The translations under genes and the position numbers were made by a program. 64,000 nt of DNA, taken from positions 434,001 through 498,000 of the forward strand of contig CAVXJC010000006.1 of assembly GCA_963762075.1 (NCBI GenBank), in the 5' to 3' direction. This stretch comes from JAOUEA01 sp963762075 (GTDB lineage Bacteria > Actinomycetota > UBA4738 > HRBIN12). Positions 9,374 through 18,366 of this stretch are shown in pieces (the first letter of the stretch is position 1; each line of letters starts with the position of its first letter). The notes below the pieces were generated by a model that saw only the letters and a list, made by a program, of their open reading frames with translations, searched no databases and was not told where the DNA came from.

Positions 9374-11314
9374 CTACCGCGGACGACGTGCGACATAGTC
9401 ACGAAGCACGAACTCGCCCACGCGATCATCGTCCATGAGGAACACCCGCCCCTTCGTGATGCGAGCGAGGCGCTCCATGAACCTGGCGAGCCCTTCGGAG
9501 TCCTCCAACATGAAGATGTTGAGCCTCACCCCCGACCGCGCGAGGCGCATGGCCTCGGCGAGGGTCCGTTCGATCGTCTCGGGCACGGGCGGCCACTCGA
9601 AGTAGGCCTGATCCCCCTCGAGGTGCGCGGTGGGCTCGCCGTCGGTCACCATGATCACCTGTCGCGTGGCGCGAGGATGCTCGCCGAGCATGCGGTTCGC
9701 GAGCATAAACGCGTGGTGCATGTTCGTGCCGTAGACCCGCTCGAACCCGGGCGCCGTGAGATCTTCGGGCTGCAGCCGCCACGCGTACTCGTTGAACCCG
9801 ATCAGGTAGAGCGTGTCGTGCGGGTACCGGCTCTCGATCAGGGCGTGGAGCGCGAGCGCCATCTTCTTCGCGTGCACGAAGTGCCCGCGCAGCGGCATCG
9901 AGAACGACAGGTCGAGCAGCAGCGCGGTCGCGGTCTCGGTGCGCTGCTCCGCCTCGACCAACTCGAAGTCATCGGGGACGAGGCGCACGGGCTCCCCCGG
10001 GGTCGACCGCGTGAGCGCATTGAACACGGTCCGTTGCACGGCGAGCTGCCCGTGGTCGCCGAAGCTCCAGGGGCGGGTGGCGCCGGTCGGCTCGGCGAGC
10101 CCGCCGGCGTCTCGCGACTCGTGCGTCCCCTCTCGGTCGTGCTGCAGCGCCTCGAAGATGCGCGTGAGGGCGCGTTCCCCGAGCTTGCGCGCTCCGCGGG
10201 GCGTGACCTCGAGGCGGCCGTGGCGACGCTGCACGAGGCCGGCTTCCTCGAGCATGCGCTCGATCCGCTTCAGACGCCGCATGTCCTGAGCGGCGGTATC
10301 GCCGAGGGTGCGGCGCACGGCGTCCTCGTCGACGTCGTCGAGCGACGCACCCGGATACTCGCCCTGCATCGCCCGATCGAGCTCTTCGTAGTCGTGGAGG
10401 CGTTCCATCACGTCGACGGCCGCCGACATCGACATGCCGAGGCCATCACCGAAACCCGTCCCCTGGCCCTCGGCCCAGTCCATGCCCGGGAACATCCCTT
10501 GCAGGTTGGCGCCGAGCCGGTCCACCTCGAAGGCCAGGTCCATGTCCTGCATCACCTGCTCTGCGAGTCCGCGGAGCTCCTCGCGTTGCTCGGGCGAGAG
10601 AGAGGCCATCAGCGCGCTCATGGCCGCCATGCGACGCGCCATGTTCTCGAGCAGCTCGTCGAGCGTTCGGGGATCGTCGGGGAAGAGCGCGCCGTGGCGT
10701 GACATGAAGTCCTGGAACGCCGACCCGCTGTCCTCGCCTCGTTCCCGCATCTCGATGAGCCGGTTGAGCTCGGACAGCATGTCCTTGAAGCGTTCGATGT
10801 CCTCGGAGGACATGGTCCGCATGCCCGCAGCCATCTGCCGGAAGTAGGACCCCATGACCTGCTCACGCACGTGCTCCTGGAGCTCGTCGAACAAGCGTTG
10901 GGCCACGGCGTCGACGAACCGGTACTCGCGGAGCTCCGCGAGCTTTCCGGGCGCGTCCGGCGCGAGTGCGTCGAGGAACGCCTCGCGCATGCGGGCGTCG
11001 TCCTCGTCGCGGAAGCTCAGCTCCGTTCGCTCCCGTTCGACGATCTCGTCGAGCCGCGAACGGATGTCCTGCAGGGGTCCGGTGAGATCCAGCAGAGACT
11101 CCTCACGCTCCCGCTGTCGCTGCAGGCGTTGCCGCAGGGCGTCCATGCCGGAGAAGTGCCCGCGCATGCCCCGTCGAAGCAAGCGCTGCAGTGCATGGTC
11201 GGCGCCGCCCCCCATCAAGATCTCGTCGGCGAGCTCCTCCAGCACCTCGGAAGCCGGCACGCCGGGGCCGAACGGATCCTGGGTGCCATCCCACCGCGAG
11301 TACCTGAAACGCAT
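9374..11314 (-). CDS. von Willebrand factor A domain protein, partner of MoxR ATPase
   Basis: About 646 residues. The N-terminal 450 residues are mostly helical and charged with no recognised family. The C-terminal third is a vWA domain with a complete metal-ion-dependent adhesion site: DLSFS near residue 466, the Thr in TNMHHAF, and the Asp of MVTDGEP near 558. In MoxR-vWA systems such proteins are effectors acting with the AAA+ ATPase in assembly or metal insertion of client complexes. A MoxR-type gene lies two genes upstream on the same strand. The ATG at 11314 sits 7 nt after TACGCT, a leaderless-type promoter, so this gene may also be transcribed separately. Confidence 0.8.
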   Translation of the reverse strand: MRFRYSRWDGTQDPFGPGVPASEVLEELADEILMGGGADHALQRLLRRGMRGHFSGMDALRQRLQRQREREESLLDLTGPLQDIRSRLDEIVERERTELSFRDEDDARMREAFLDALAPDAPGKLAELREYRFVDAVAQRLFDELQEHVREQVMGSYFRQMAAGMRTMSSEDIERFKDMLSELNRLIEMRERGEDSGSAFQDFMSRHGALFPDDPRTLDELLENMARRMAAMSALMASLSPEQREELRGLAEQVMQDMDLAFEVDRLGANLQGMFPGMDWAEGQGTGFGDGLGMSMSAAVDVMERLHDYEELDRAMQGEYPGASLDDVDEDAVRRTLGDTAAQDMRRLKRIERMLEEAGLVQRRHGRLEVTPRGARKLGERALTRIFEALQHDREGTHESRDAGGLAEPTGATRPWSFGDHGQLAVQRTVFNALTRSTPGEPVRLVPDDFELVEAEQRTETATALLLDLSFSMPLRGHFVHAKKMALALHALIESRYPHDTLYLIGFNEYAWRLQPEDLTAPGFERVYGTNMHHAFMLANRMLGEHPRATRQVIMVTDGEPTAHLEGDQAYFEWPPVPETIERTLAEAMRLARSGVRLNIFMLEDSEGLARFMERLARITKGRVFLMDDDRVGEFVLRDYVARRPR

Positions 11315-11321
11315 GTCGACC

Positions 11322-11327
11322 AGCGTA
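11322..11327 (-). promoter_or_regulatory. Putative -10 box of a leaderless promoter for the vWA gene
   Basis: On the minus strand TACGCT is followed by exactly 7 nt (GGTCGAC) and then the ATG at 11314. This is the TANNNT-N7-start pattern of actinobacterial leaderless mRNAs. No Shine-Dalgarno sequence is present. Confidence 0.5.
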
Positions 11328-11355
11328 CGCCGGTCTTCGACGAAGCCCCGCGGCC

Positions 11356-11748
11356 TCAGGCTCCGATGCCGAGGCCCGTCATCAGACCACGGAGCGAGAG
11401 TCCGAAGCAGATGAACGCGGCGAACGCGAACGGCACCCATGGTTGGATCGGCTTCTCGCGCGGCTGCGTCTTCTGCAGATCGCGCGCAAGGGTGTGCGCG
11501 ATGATCAAGATCACGATCGGGCCGAACCCGTACACGTAGTGCAGCCACTCCGTCGGCCGACGGCCCAGCAGCAACAGCACGATACCGATCAGCGCCTGAA
11601 CTCCGGCGGTGACCTGCGCAACGGTAAGCCACTGCCAGTAGCGCTCGCCAGGTCCGCGGCGAACGATCAGCGCGCCCAGCGGCCAGAGCCAACCGACCGC
11701 GAAGAACGCGACCACCGCGAATCCGACCCAGGTGTGGACCTCAGACAT
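11356..11748 (-). CDS. Small four-helix membrane protein, function unknown
   Basis: 130 residues with four hydrophobic segments (about 7-26, 42-62, 70-88, 105-125). Conserved-looking polar residues lie between helices (RRPTEWLHYVYGFGP). The arrangement, with histidines in or near helices 1 and 3, resembles small quinone- or haem-interacting membrane proteins, but I cannot assign a family. It sits between the MoxR ATPase and the vWA gene on the same strand, 28 nt downstream of moxR and 41 nt upstream of the vWA gene, so it is likely a third member of that set. Confidence 0.65.
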   Translation of the reverse strand: MSEVHTWVGFAVVAFFAVGWLWPLGALIVRRGPGERYWQWLTVAQVTAGVQALIGIVLLLLGRRPTEWLHYVYGFGPIVILIIAHTLARDLQKTQPREKPIQPWVPFAFAAFICFGLSLRGLMTGLGIGA

Positions 11749-11776
11749 GGCGCCCGGATACTACGGGTCGGGCCCA

Positions 11777-13186
11777 TCAGACGCCCTCGGGACCCGTATA
11801 CCGCGCCGTGCGATCGCTCCCGTCCTTGTTGAGACGGCGGGATAGATAGAGGCCCTCGAGCGCGAATTCCACCGCGCTCGCCGCGACGCCGGGGCTCTCC
11901 TCCTCAACGCCGAGCTGCTCGAGCAGCTTCGCGAGACCCGGCAGATCGCCGATCGCCTCGAGCAGGTCGCTCGCTGGGGTGAGCTCACCCGTATCGACCG
12001 CAAGCCCCTCGTTGAACCGCTCGAGCAACGCGGAGAAATCGAACCCGGACAGCCGCCTGCGGAACACCTCGAGCTCGGCCGTTCGCATCGCGCGAAGCAG
12101 GATCTCGGGCTCGCGACCTTCCTCGATCGTGTCGAACTCGATGCGCCCTTCCGAGCTCATGAGCACGGCGGGAAGGTCGACCACCCGCGGCACAGCCTCG
12201 GCCTCGCCCGTGCGGGCGGCGCGGCGCACGGCAGCCGCCTGCAAGGTCTCGAGATTGCCGATCGAGTACCGGACGCTCACACCGCTGCGGTGGTTCACGT
12301 GTGAGGATCGCCGGAGCTCCGCGGTGAGCGCCGCCACGACTTCCTTCATGAAGGTCGGAACGAGCAGAGGCACGCCGGTCTCGAACACCGATGACTCCTG
12401 CTCCATGATGCGGATCTCTTCGCGCAAGGTCTGGGGGTAGTGGGTGCGGATCTGCGTGCCGAAGCGGTCCTTGAGCGGGCTGACGATGCGTCCGCGATGC
12501 GTGTAGTCGTCGGGGTTCGCGGTCACGACGAGCAGCATGTCGAGCGGCAGCCTGATGCGGTACCCACGGATCTGCACGTCACGTTCCTCGAGGATGTTGA
12601 ACAGCGACACCTGGATGCGCTCGGGAAGGTCGGGCAGCTCGTTGATGGCGACGATGCCGCGGTTGGTGCGGGGGATCAGGCCGTAGTGGATCGTTCCCTC
12701 GTCACCGAGGTAGCGCCCCTCGGCAACCTTGATCGGGTCGACGTCGCCGATCAGGTCGCCGACGCTCGTATCGGGTGTCGCGAGCTTCTCCGCGTATCGA
12801 TCGTCACGGCCGATCCAGACGAGCGAGGTCTCGTCGCCGTGCTCGGCCACGAGCGCGCGACCGTGCGCGCTGATCGGCCGGTACGGATGGTCGTTGGTAT
12901 CGGTGCCTTCGATCGCCGGCGTGACCTCGTCGAGGAGCTGCACCAGGGCCCGCACCAGTCGAGTCTTGGCCTGACCTCGCTCCCCCAGCAGGATCAGGTC
13001 GTGGCCCGCGAGGATGCCTCGCTCGAGCGCGGGCACGACTGAGTCGTCGAACCCCACGAGCCCTTGGAACATCTCCTCATCGGCGGCGAGCTTCGCGAGC
13101 AGGTTGCCGCGGAGCTCCTGTTTCACGGTGCGGTCTGGGAAGCCGGACGCGCGCAGGGCTCCGAGGGTCATCGGGCGATCGGACAT
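11777..13186 (-). CDS. MoxR/magnesium-chelatase-like AAA+ ATPase
   Basis: 469 residues. Walker A GERGQAKT is at 68-75 and the Walker B-like GIVAINEL at 177-184. A sensor-1 region VVTANPDDYTHRGRIV and the arginine-finger region LKDRFGTQI follow, as in MoxR and ChlI/BchI ATPases. The C-terminal 150 residues are helical and family-specific. MoxR ATPases act as chaperones with a vWA partner, and one is encoded two genes downstream. Upstream of the ATG at 13186, TACCCT lies 6 nt away, close to the leaderless-promoter spacing. Confidence 0.85.
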   Translation of the reverse strand: MSDRPMTLGALRASGFPDRTVKQELRGNLLAKLAADEEMFQGLVGFDDSVVPALERGILAGHDLILLGERGQAKTRLVRALVQLLDEVTPAIEGTDTNDHPYRPISAHGRALVAEHGDETSLVWIGRDDRYAEKLATPDTSVGDLIGDVDPIKVAEGRYLGDEGTIHYGLIPRTNRGIVAINELPDLPERIQVSLFNILEERDVQIRGYRIRLPLDMLLVVTANPDDYTHRGRIVSPLKDRFGTQIRTHYPQTLREEIRIMEQESSVFETGVPLLVPTFMKEVVAALTAELRRSSHVNHRSGVSVRYSIGNLETLQAAAVRRAARTGEAEAVPRVVDLPAVLMSSEGRIEFDTIEEGREPEILLRAMRTAELEVFRRRLSGFDFSALLERFNEGLAVDTGELTPASDLLEAIGDLPGLAKLLEQLGVEEESPGVAASAVEFALEGLYLSRRLNKDGSDRTARYTGPEGV

Positions 13187-13255
13187 GCGTTCAGGGTAAT
13201 CCCCAAGCGCGGTAAGGCGGTCGGCCCGACTTCGGCTCCGCTTTGAGCGAGGAGG

Positions 13256-13666
13256 TCAGCTCGCCGTTCGAAGCGACATGACGACACCGCCGAGTGCCTT
13301 GGCGAGCTTCACCGGCGTGCGCCCCTCGTGGTTCTCGTGGTGCGGATCGGCACCATGTCCGAGCAGCAATTGCACGATCGGACCCTCGCCTCGTGTTCGG
13401 AGCGTCGCGCACCACAGCGGTGTGTTGCCATCGGCATCCTCGGCGTCGACCGCAACGCCGTTCGAGAGCAGAAGCTCGGCAACCGCGACGGAGCACCCTT
13501 GTGCGGCGTAGTGCAACGGGGTCTGACCCTCGTGGTCGATCGCGCCGACGTCGGCCCCGGCGGCAACGATCTCCTTCGCGCGGTGGAGGTCGCCGAAGAG
13601 CGCTGCGTAATGCAGCGGCACGCGGCCCGAGACGTCTGCGGGCGGCCTGTCGTCAACCAGAGCCAT
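13256..13666 (-). CDS. Ankyrin-repeat protein
   Basis: 136 residues from the ATG at 13666, made almost wholly of ankyrin repeats. Four repeats are visible (GRVPLHYAALFGD, GQTPLHYAAQGCS, GNTPLWCATL, GRTPVKLAKALGG), each with the inter-helix LL.GAD-type turn. There is no signal peptide, so it is probably cytoplasmic and a protein-binding module. It is divergent from the helicase gene, with 83 nt between the starts. Confidence 0.82.
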   Translation of the reverse strand: MALVDDRPPADVSGRVPLHYAALFGDLHRAKEIVAAGADVGAIDHEGQTPLHYAAQGCSVAVAELLLSNGVAVDAEDADGNTPLWCATLRTRGEGPIVQLLLGHGADPHHENHEGRTPVKLAKALGGVVMSLRTAS

Positions 13667-13736
13667 AGGGAGCGTATCGGCGGTGACTCTCAGATCCTGA
13701 ACCGTGAACGACCAAGAAGGTGTCCGTGGGCACTGG

Positions 13737-13742
13737 TAGCGT
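13737..13742 (+). promoter_or_regulatory. Putative leaderless promoter -10 of the UvrD2-like helicase gene
   Basis: TAGCGT is followed by exactly 7 nt and the ATG at 13750. The upstream TGG gives an extended -10 (TGNTANNNT). No -35 or Shine-Dalgarno is evident. Confidence 0.5.
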
Positions 13743-13749
13743 CGCGACC

Positions 13750-15696
13750 ATGGCATCGAGCACGGATCCTCTCGCGGGGCTGAACGAGGCCCAGCGCGAA
13801 GCCGCCGAAGCCGTACGCGGACCGGTGGCGATCCTTGCGGGCGCCGGCACCGGCAAGACCACCACGATCACACACCGCATCGCGAACCAGGTGCGTGCCG
13901 GGGCGTTCGACGCAGCGTCGGTGCTCGCGGTCACGTTCACCGAGAAGGCCGCCGGCGAGCTGAAGCGACGCCTCGCGCAGCTCGGGGTCGAGGGGATCGA
14001 AGCTCGTACGTTCCATGCGTCAGCGCTGAGGCAACTGGGCACCCTGTGGCCCCGTTACACCGGACGCGACCTTCCCGAGATCTTGAACACCAAGGCGCAG
14101 ATCCTGAACCCGATCGCCAACGGGCTTCCGGGTGCGTACCGGTTCCTGCCCAGGCGTGAGCTCGCGGGCGAGATCGAGTGGGCGAAGAACCGACTCGTAA
14201 CCCCTGCGGGCTACCTCGAAGCGATCGAGGCCGAGGGCCGCACCCCTCCGTTGCCGGCAGACCTCATGCAGCGCACCTTCATGGCGTACGAACGCACGAA
14301 GGGCGATCGTCGGATGGACTTCGAGGACATGCTGCTCATGCTCGTGCGGCTGCTCGACGATGAGGCCGGTGCCGCGAGCACGGTGCGCGACCGGTTCCAT
14401 GCGTTCACGGTCGACGAGTACCAGGATGTGAATCCGCTCCAACAGGCCCTGCTGGACAGGTGGCTGGGGGGGCGCGACGAGCTCTGCGTCGTCGGCGACG
14501 ACTACCAGACGATCTACACGTTCACCGGCGCATCGCCGTCACATCTGCTGACGTTCCCCGACCGGTACCCCGGCGCAACCCTCGTGCGGCTCGAGCAGAA
14601 CTACCGCTCCTCACCCCAGGTGCTCGCGGTTGCGAATGCGCTCGCTCGTTCCCTGGGCGGGTTCGACAAGAGCCTGCGAGCGACCCGTGGCGATGGTCCC
14701 AACCCGACGGCCCGGGCGCTGCCCGGCGACGCCGAGGAGGTCGCCTTCGTCGTCGGCGAAGCGCGGCGACTGCGAGACGAGGGTGTGCCCTGGGAGGCGA
14801 TCGCCGTGCTCTATCGCATCAACGCTCGCTCCGAGGCATTCGAGGAGGCGTTCGCTGCCGCAGCCGTTCCCTATCAGGTGCGCGACGGGTCGTTCCTGCG
14901 GAGACCGGGGCCGAGGGGAGTGATCGCCAGGCTACGACGGTCCGAAGGCGGCGATGGGGTCGCCGAGATGGTCGTCGCGGCGACCGACGCGATCGGCTTC
15001 TCCCCCGAGATCCTCGGCGACGATGTCGGCGAGGACGAGGCCACGCGTCAGGCCGACCTCTCCCGGCTTCGCGCACTCGCGACCGAGTACGCGAACACGG
15101 CCGGCGATCGGGCGACCGTGGCCGGGTTCCTCGCGGAGCTCGAGCAGCGGTTCGCCGCCGAGCGCGAGGGGCGCGGCGTGCAGCTCATGACCTATCACCG
15201 GGCCAAGGGCCTCGAGTTCGACGCGGTCTTCCTGCCGCGACTGCTCGACGGTGAGCTCCCCTTCAGGGCGCGCAAGAGCACGGCCGATCCCGACGAGGAA
15301 CGGCGTCTCCTGTACGTGGGCATCACGCGGGCGCGTGAGCACCTGTACCTGTCGTGGCCGCGCGAGCCTCGGTCATCGCCGAGCCCGTTCCTCCTGGAGA
15401 TCGGCGTGGTGAGGCCCGAGGCCGCTCGGACTGGGGCGGCGCCGAAGGCCGCTCGAGTGCAGGTGACGGTCGGCGCCGCCGGCGCTCCCCTGTTCGACCG
15501 ACTGAGGGAGTGGCGGCGGGTGCGTGCCTCGACCGACGGCGTTCCCGCATACGTGGTCTTCCACGACGCGACGCTCGCCCAGATCGCCGAGCGGAAGCCA
15601 CGGGATCGGGCCGACCTGGCCGCGGTCTCGGGCATCGGCCCCACCAAGCTCGACCGTTACGCCGACGAGGTGCTCGCGATCGTGTCGAGCGCATGA
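13750..15696 (+). CDS. uvrD2: UvrD2-like superfamily I DNA helicase with C-terminal HRDC domain
   Basis: A 648-residue 3'-5' DNA helicase of the UvrD/Rep class. Visible motifs are the Q-motif region LNEAQREAA, Walker A GAGTGKTT at 31-38, VDEYQD near 222, GDDYQTIYTFTGA, LEQNYRS, and near the end MTYHRAKGLEFDAVF and YVGITRARE. The last 75 residues are an HRDC domain (YVVFHDATLAQIAERKP, then VSGIGPTKLDRY). Helicase plus HRDC is the layout of mycobacterial UvrD2, but the tetracysteine linker of that protein is missing here. The role is probably DNA repair or replication support. It is preceded by a leaderless-type promoter. Confidence 0.88.
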   Translation: MASSTDPLAGLNEAQREAAEAVRGPVAILAGAGTGKTTTITHRIANQVRAGAFDAASVLAVTFTEKAAGELKRRLAQLGVEGIEARTFHASALRQLGTLWPRYTGRDLPEILNTKAQILNPIANGLPGAYRFLPRRELAGEIEWAKNRLVTPAGYLEAIEAEGRTPPLPADLMQRTFMAYERTKGDRRMDFEDMLLMLVRLLDDEAGAASTVRDRFHAFTVDEYQDVNPLQQALLDRWLGGRDELCVVGDDYQTIYTFTGASPSHLLTFPDRYPGATLVRLEQNYRSSPQVLAVANALARSLGGFDKSLRATRGDGPNPTARALPGDAEEVAFVVGEARRLRDEGVPWEAIAVLYRINARSEAFEEAFAAAAVPYQVRDGSFLRRPGPRGVIARLRRSEGGDGVAEMVVAATDAIGFSPEILGDDVGEDEATRQADLSRLRALATEYANTAGDRATVAGFLAELEQRFAAEREGRGVQLMTYHRAKGLEFDAVFLPRLLDGELPFRARKSTADPDEERRLLYVGITRAREHLYLSWPREPRSSPSPFLLEIGVVRPEAARTGAAPKAARVQVTVGAAGAPLFDRLREWRRVRASTDGVPAYVVFHDATLAQIAERKPRDRADLAAVSGIGPTKLDRYADEVLAIVSSA

Positions 15697-15721
15697 CTGC
15701 GAGTCGACGTGAGACCGTGCT

Positions 15722-16234
15722 TCATCGGCCACCGGCGAGATCGAGCCGCGCGTCCCCCTCCTCGACGAGGTGGATCACCTCGCCGGGGTCGGGACGCTGC
15801 ACGATCTCGATCCACGTGCCGTCGGGGTCGATCGCGTAGTGAACCTTCGCCCCGTACCAATCGCCTTCCTCGCTGAGGCGGACGGGCTTCGATACGAGCG
15901 TCACACCGGCGTCTCGGAGTCGCTCGTGGACCGCGGTGATGTCGCCGACTCGAAGCCCGATATGGGTCGCGCCCGGATCCCACAGCGACTTCGTGATTGG
16001 CGTACCGGCCGGGCGGATGAACTCGACGAGCTCCAGCACGAGAGTCTCGCCCACATCGATGTCGGCCCAGCGGATGCTCACGTCTTCGTGGCCCATGATC
16101 TCGGCGAGCTCGGCGTCGTCGGAGACACCACGGGCGATGAGCGGCAGGTCGAGGAGTCCGACGTAGAAGGCGAGCGATGCGTCGATGTCGCTCACGGTCA
16201 CCGAGACGTGGTCCAGCCTGACTGGTTCCCTCAC
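15722..16234 (-). CDS. VOC (glyoxalase/bleomycin resistance/dioxygenase) family protein
   Basis: 170 residues with the paired beta-alpha-beta-beta-beta VOC modules: LDHVSVTVSDIDASLAFYVGLL at the N-terminus and THIGLRVGDITAVHERLRDAG in the second half. Likely metal ligands are His in LDHVSV, His in THIGL and Glu in WIEIVQ, as in methylmalonyl-CoA epimerases and glyoxalases. The substrate is unknown. Its ATG overlaps the stop of the LysA-like gene by 4 nt, making it the last gene of a five-gene operon. Confidence 0.82.
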   Translation of the reverse strand: MREPVRLDHVSVTVSDIDASLAFYVGLLDLPLIARGVSDDAELAEIMGHEDVSIRWADIDVGETLVLELVEFIRPAGTPITKSLWDPGATHIGLRVGDITAVHERLRDAGVTLVSKPVRLSEEGDWYGAKVHYAIDPDGTWIEIVQRPDPGEVIHLVEEGDARLDLAGGR

Positions 16235-17622
16235 CGCTCCTCCTTCAGCCGCTCGGGCACGACATCGCGAGCGAAGACGTCTGGCACCGTCTCGGCCCGC
16301 TTGATGACCTCGGCCTCGGCCCCGTGCACGAGCACCGTCGCCGGTCGCGGCAGTGCGTTGAAATTGGTCGCGCTGGCGTCCTGGTAGGCACCCGTGTCGA
16401 GGAAGGCAAGGGTCTCACCATCACGCATCTCGGGCAAGGGCACAGCCGGCACCATGAGATCGAAGCCGCAACTGATGCCGACCACGTCGGCCTCACCTGC
16501 CGGCACATCGTCGGCGCGCGTCGCCGGCACCACGGTCCACCGATTGTGCTCGATCAGTGAATCCGGCAGGAACATCTCGGTGGTGTCGGTCTCGACCCAA
16601 CGCCAGGCGACCGGGCTCGACTCGCGCTTGGTGTTCACCACGCTCGCGAGGTGGATGCCCGCGTCGGCGTAGAGGGCCCGGCCGGGTTCGACCTCGAGCG
16701 CGACGCCCTCTGCGCCGATGCCGCGACGACCGAGCTCGGTGCGAAGCGTGCTCGTGACGACCTCGGCGTACTCGTCGATCGTCGGCGCGAGGTCGTCTGA
16801 GCGCCCGGCCAACCGCGAAAGCAGGCGGCCGGTTGGATCACGCGGCACCGCGAACCCTCCCCCGAGGTCGATCTCCCGCGGCACCCAGCCGTGCCAGGCA
16901 TCGGAGAGCGCCGCGATGAGCTCCACGAACGACGCGATCATCGAGCGGTAGATGCCGGTCTCGGCGCGATGCCTCGGTAGATGCACATGCACGCCGGAGA
17001 ACTCGAGCACGTCGCTGGCGAGCGCCCGCAACCCAAGCTCGACGATGTCGTCGGCCGGGATGCCGGCCTTGTACGAGCGAGCGGCCTCCGACGTCGGCAT
17101 CCCTTCGGGGTCGAAGTCGGTGGGCTGGGTCAGACTCGAAAGGTCCGGGCGAAGGCGCATCCTCACGATCGCGCGAGCGCCGAGCCGGCGCGCCGCCCGC
17201 TCGACGAGCGGAAGCTCGCGCGACGCATCGATCGTGATACGAGCGCCCGCGGCCACCGCGTCGTCGATCAACGCAGCGCTCTTACCCGTGCCGTTCACCG
17301 AGATCAGATCGGGCGGCACGCCGGCGCCCAGAGCCGCGGTGAGCTCCGAGTGCCCGAACGTGTCGCACCCCATACCTTCCTGCGTGAGCACGTGCCGAAG
17401 CGCCAGCGCGTAGTTCGCCTTCAGCGAGGGAAGCACGCGGACCGGCCCCTCGGTCCAGCGCGTTGCGAACGCCGACCGGAACGAACGCGCGTTCCGCCGG
17501 AGCTGATCCTCGGAGACGACGTAGAGGGGCGTGCCGAAGCGACGCGCGAGCTCTGCACACGCCATCTCCTCGAGGAACAACCGGCCTTCGCGCACCGAGA
17601 GCGCCTGATCGATCCGCCGCAT
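16231..17622 (-). CDS. Group IV PLP-dependent decarboxylase, diaminopimelate decarboxylase-like
   Basis: 463 residues with the alanine-racemase-fold barrel and C-terminal beta domain of LysA-type decarboxylases. The PLP lysine fits K68 in SLKANY. GCDTFGHSEL, SVNGTGKS, the glycine-rich phosphate loop DLGGGFAVP and EPGRALYAD are all in place. The C-terminal active-site loop, usually C-x-S-G-D, reads CGFD and is shorter by one residue, so the substrate may differ from meso-diaminopimelate. The gene sits inside an operon with UbiA-like, methyltransferase, HAD and VOC genes rather than with lysine genes, which also argues for a specialised role. Confidence 0.8.
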   Translation of the reverse strand: MRRIDQALSVREGRLFLEEMACAELARRFGTPLYVVSEDQLRRNARSFRSAFATRWTEGPVRVLPSLKANYALALRHVLTQEGMGCDTFGHSELTAALGAGVPPDLISVNGTGKSAALIDDAVAAGARITIDASRELPLVERAARRLGARAIVRMRLRPDLSSLTQPTDFDPEGMPTSEAARSYKAGIPADDIVELGLRALASDVLEFSGVHVHLPRHRAETGIYRSMIASFVELIAALSDAWHGWVPREIDLGGGFAVPRDPTGRLLSRLAGRSDDLAPTIDEYAEVVTSTLRTELGRRGIGAEGVALEVEPGRALYADAGIHLASVVNTKRESSPVAWRWVETDTTEMFLPDSLIEHNRWTVVPATRADDVPAGEADVVGISCGFDLMVPAVPLPEMRDGETLAFLDTGAYQDASATNFNALPRPATVLVHGAEAEVIKRAETVPDVFARDVVPERLKEER

Positions 17623-17625
17623 GAC

Positions 17626-18366
17626 TCAGCCTAGTGACACGGCGAGGAAGAGAGCCAGAGCCACGAGTGGCACGGCGATCGAGAGCAGCCGGAGCGCTCG
17701 CTCGGGCGCGGCGCGCAGGGCCGCCGCGTCGATCGGCTCATGGGTGCCGTCATCGAGGGTCAGCTCTCCGTGCACGCCCACGACATGACGACGAAGGCGC
17801 CTGACCGGCGTCGAGAGCACTCGCTGCGCCGCGCTCAACACCGCGCACGCGGCGGCGGCGACCGCCGCCGCCACGCTCACGTCCGCCGTCTGTGCGAAGT
17901 ACGCCGTGAGCACCGGGAATCCGCCCCACGCGAGGGCGAACCACGCATCGGAGTGGAACGCCCCCCCGAACGGCTCGAGGTTGTACGCGACCACCAGGAA
18001 GGCTCCGGACACGATGAACACGCCGAGCCACGGCGAGACCTGCATCATGCCATCGATGCCCAGCGCGATCGCACCCGCGAGCCCTGCGATCGCGACACCC
18101 ACCAGCACGCCATCCGACATGCGCGTTGCGAGCGGACGTGAATGCAGCTCGTCGAGCGCGTGCGCGGCGAGCCCCATCGCGAGGAAGAACGCCAGGAGCG
18201 TTTCCCCCAGCCATCGCACGTTCACATCGGGCGCGAGCGACGCCCCGATCACCACGTACGACAGATGCCACACGGTGTAGGGAGGATGGAGCAAGGTCCA
18301 CCAGTCGCGCCATGACCCCGGTGCGAGCGCATAGAACGCAGGACGCTCCCGGCGCTCAGCCGCCAC
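17626..18366 (-). CDS. UbiA-like polytopic membrane protein
   Basis: 246 residues with about seven hydrophobic segments. The N-terminal LLHPPYTVWHLSYVVIGASL and the inter-helix segments HALDELHSRPL and YNLEPFGGAFHSD sit where UbiA prenyltransferases hold their two Asp-rich motifs, but neither motif is canonical (no NDxxD or DxxxD). I therefore call it UbiA-like only. The start is a GTG overlapping the methyltransferase stop by 11 nt, and its stop is 3 nt from the LysA-like ATG. A loop of about 40 residues before the last helix is hydrophilic. Confidence 0.55.
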   Translation of the reverse strand: MAAERRERPAFYALAPGSWRDWWTLLHPPYTVWHLSYVVIGASLAPDVNVRWLGETLLAFFLAMGLAAHALDELHSRPLATRMSDGVLVGVAIAGLAGAIALGIDGMMQVSPWLGVFIVSGAFLVVAYNLEPFGGAFHSDAWFALAWGGFPVLTAYFAQTADVSVAAAVAAAACAVLSAAQRVLSTPVRRLRRHVVGVHGELTLDDGTHEPIDAAALRAAPERALRLLSIAVPLVALALFLAVSLG

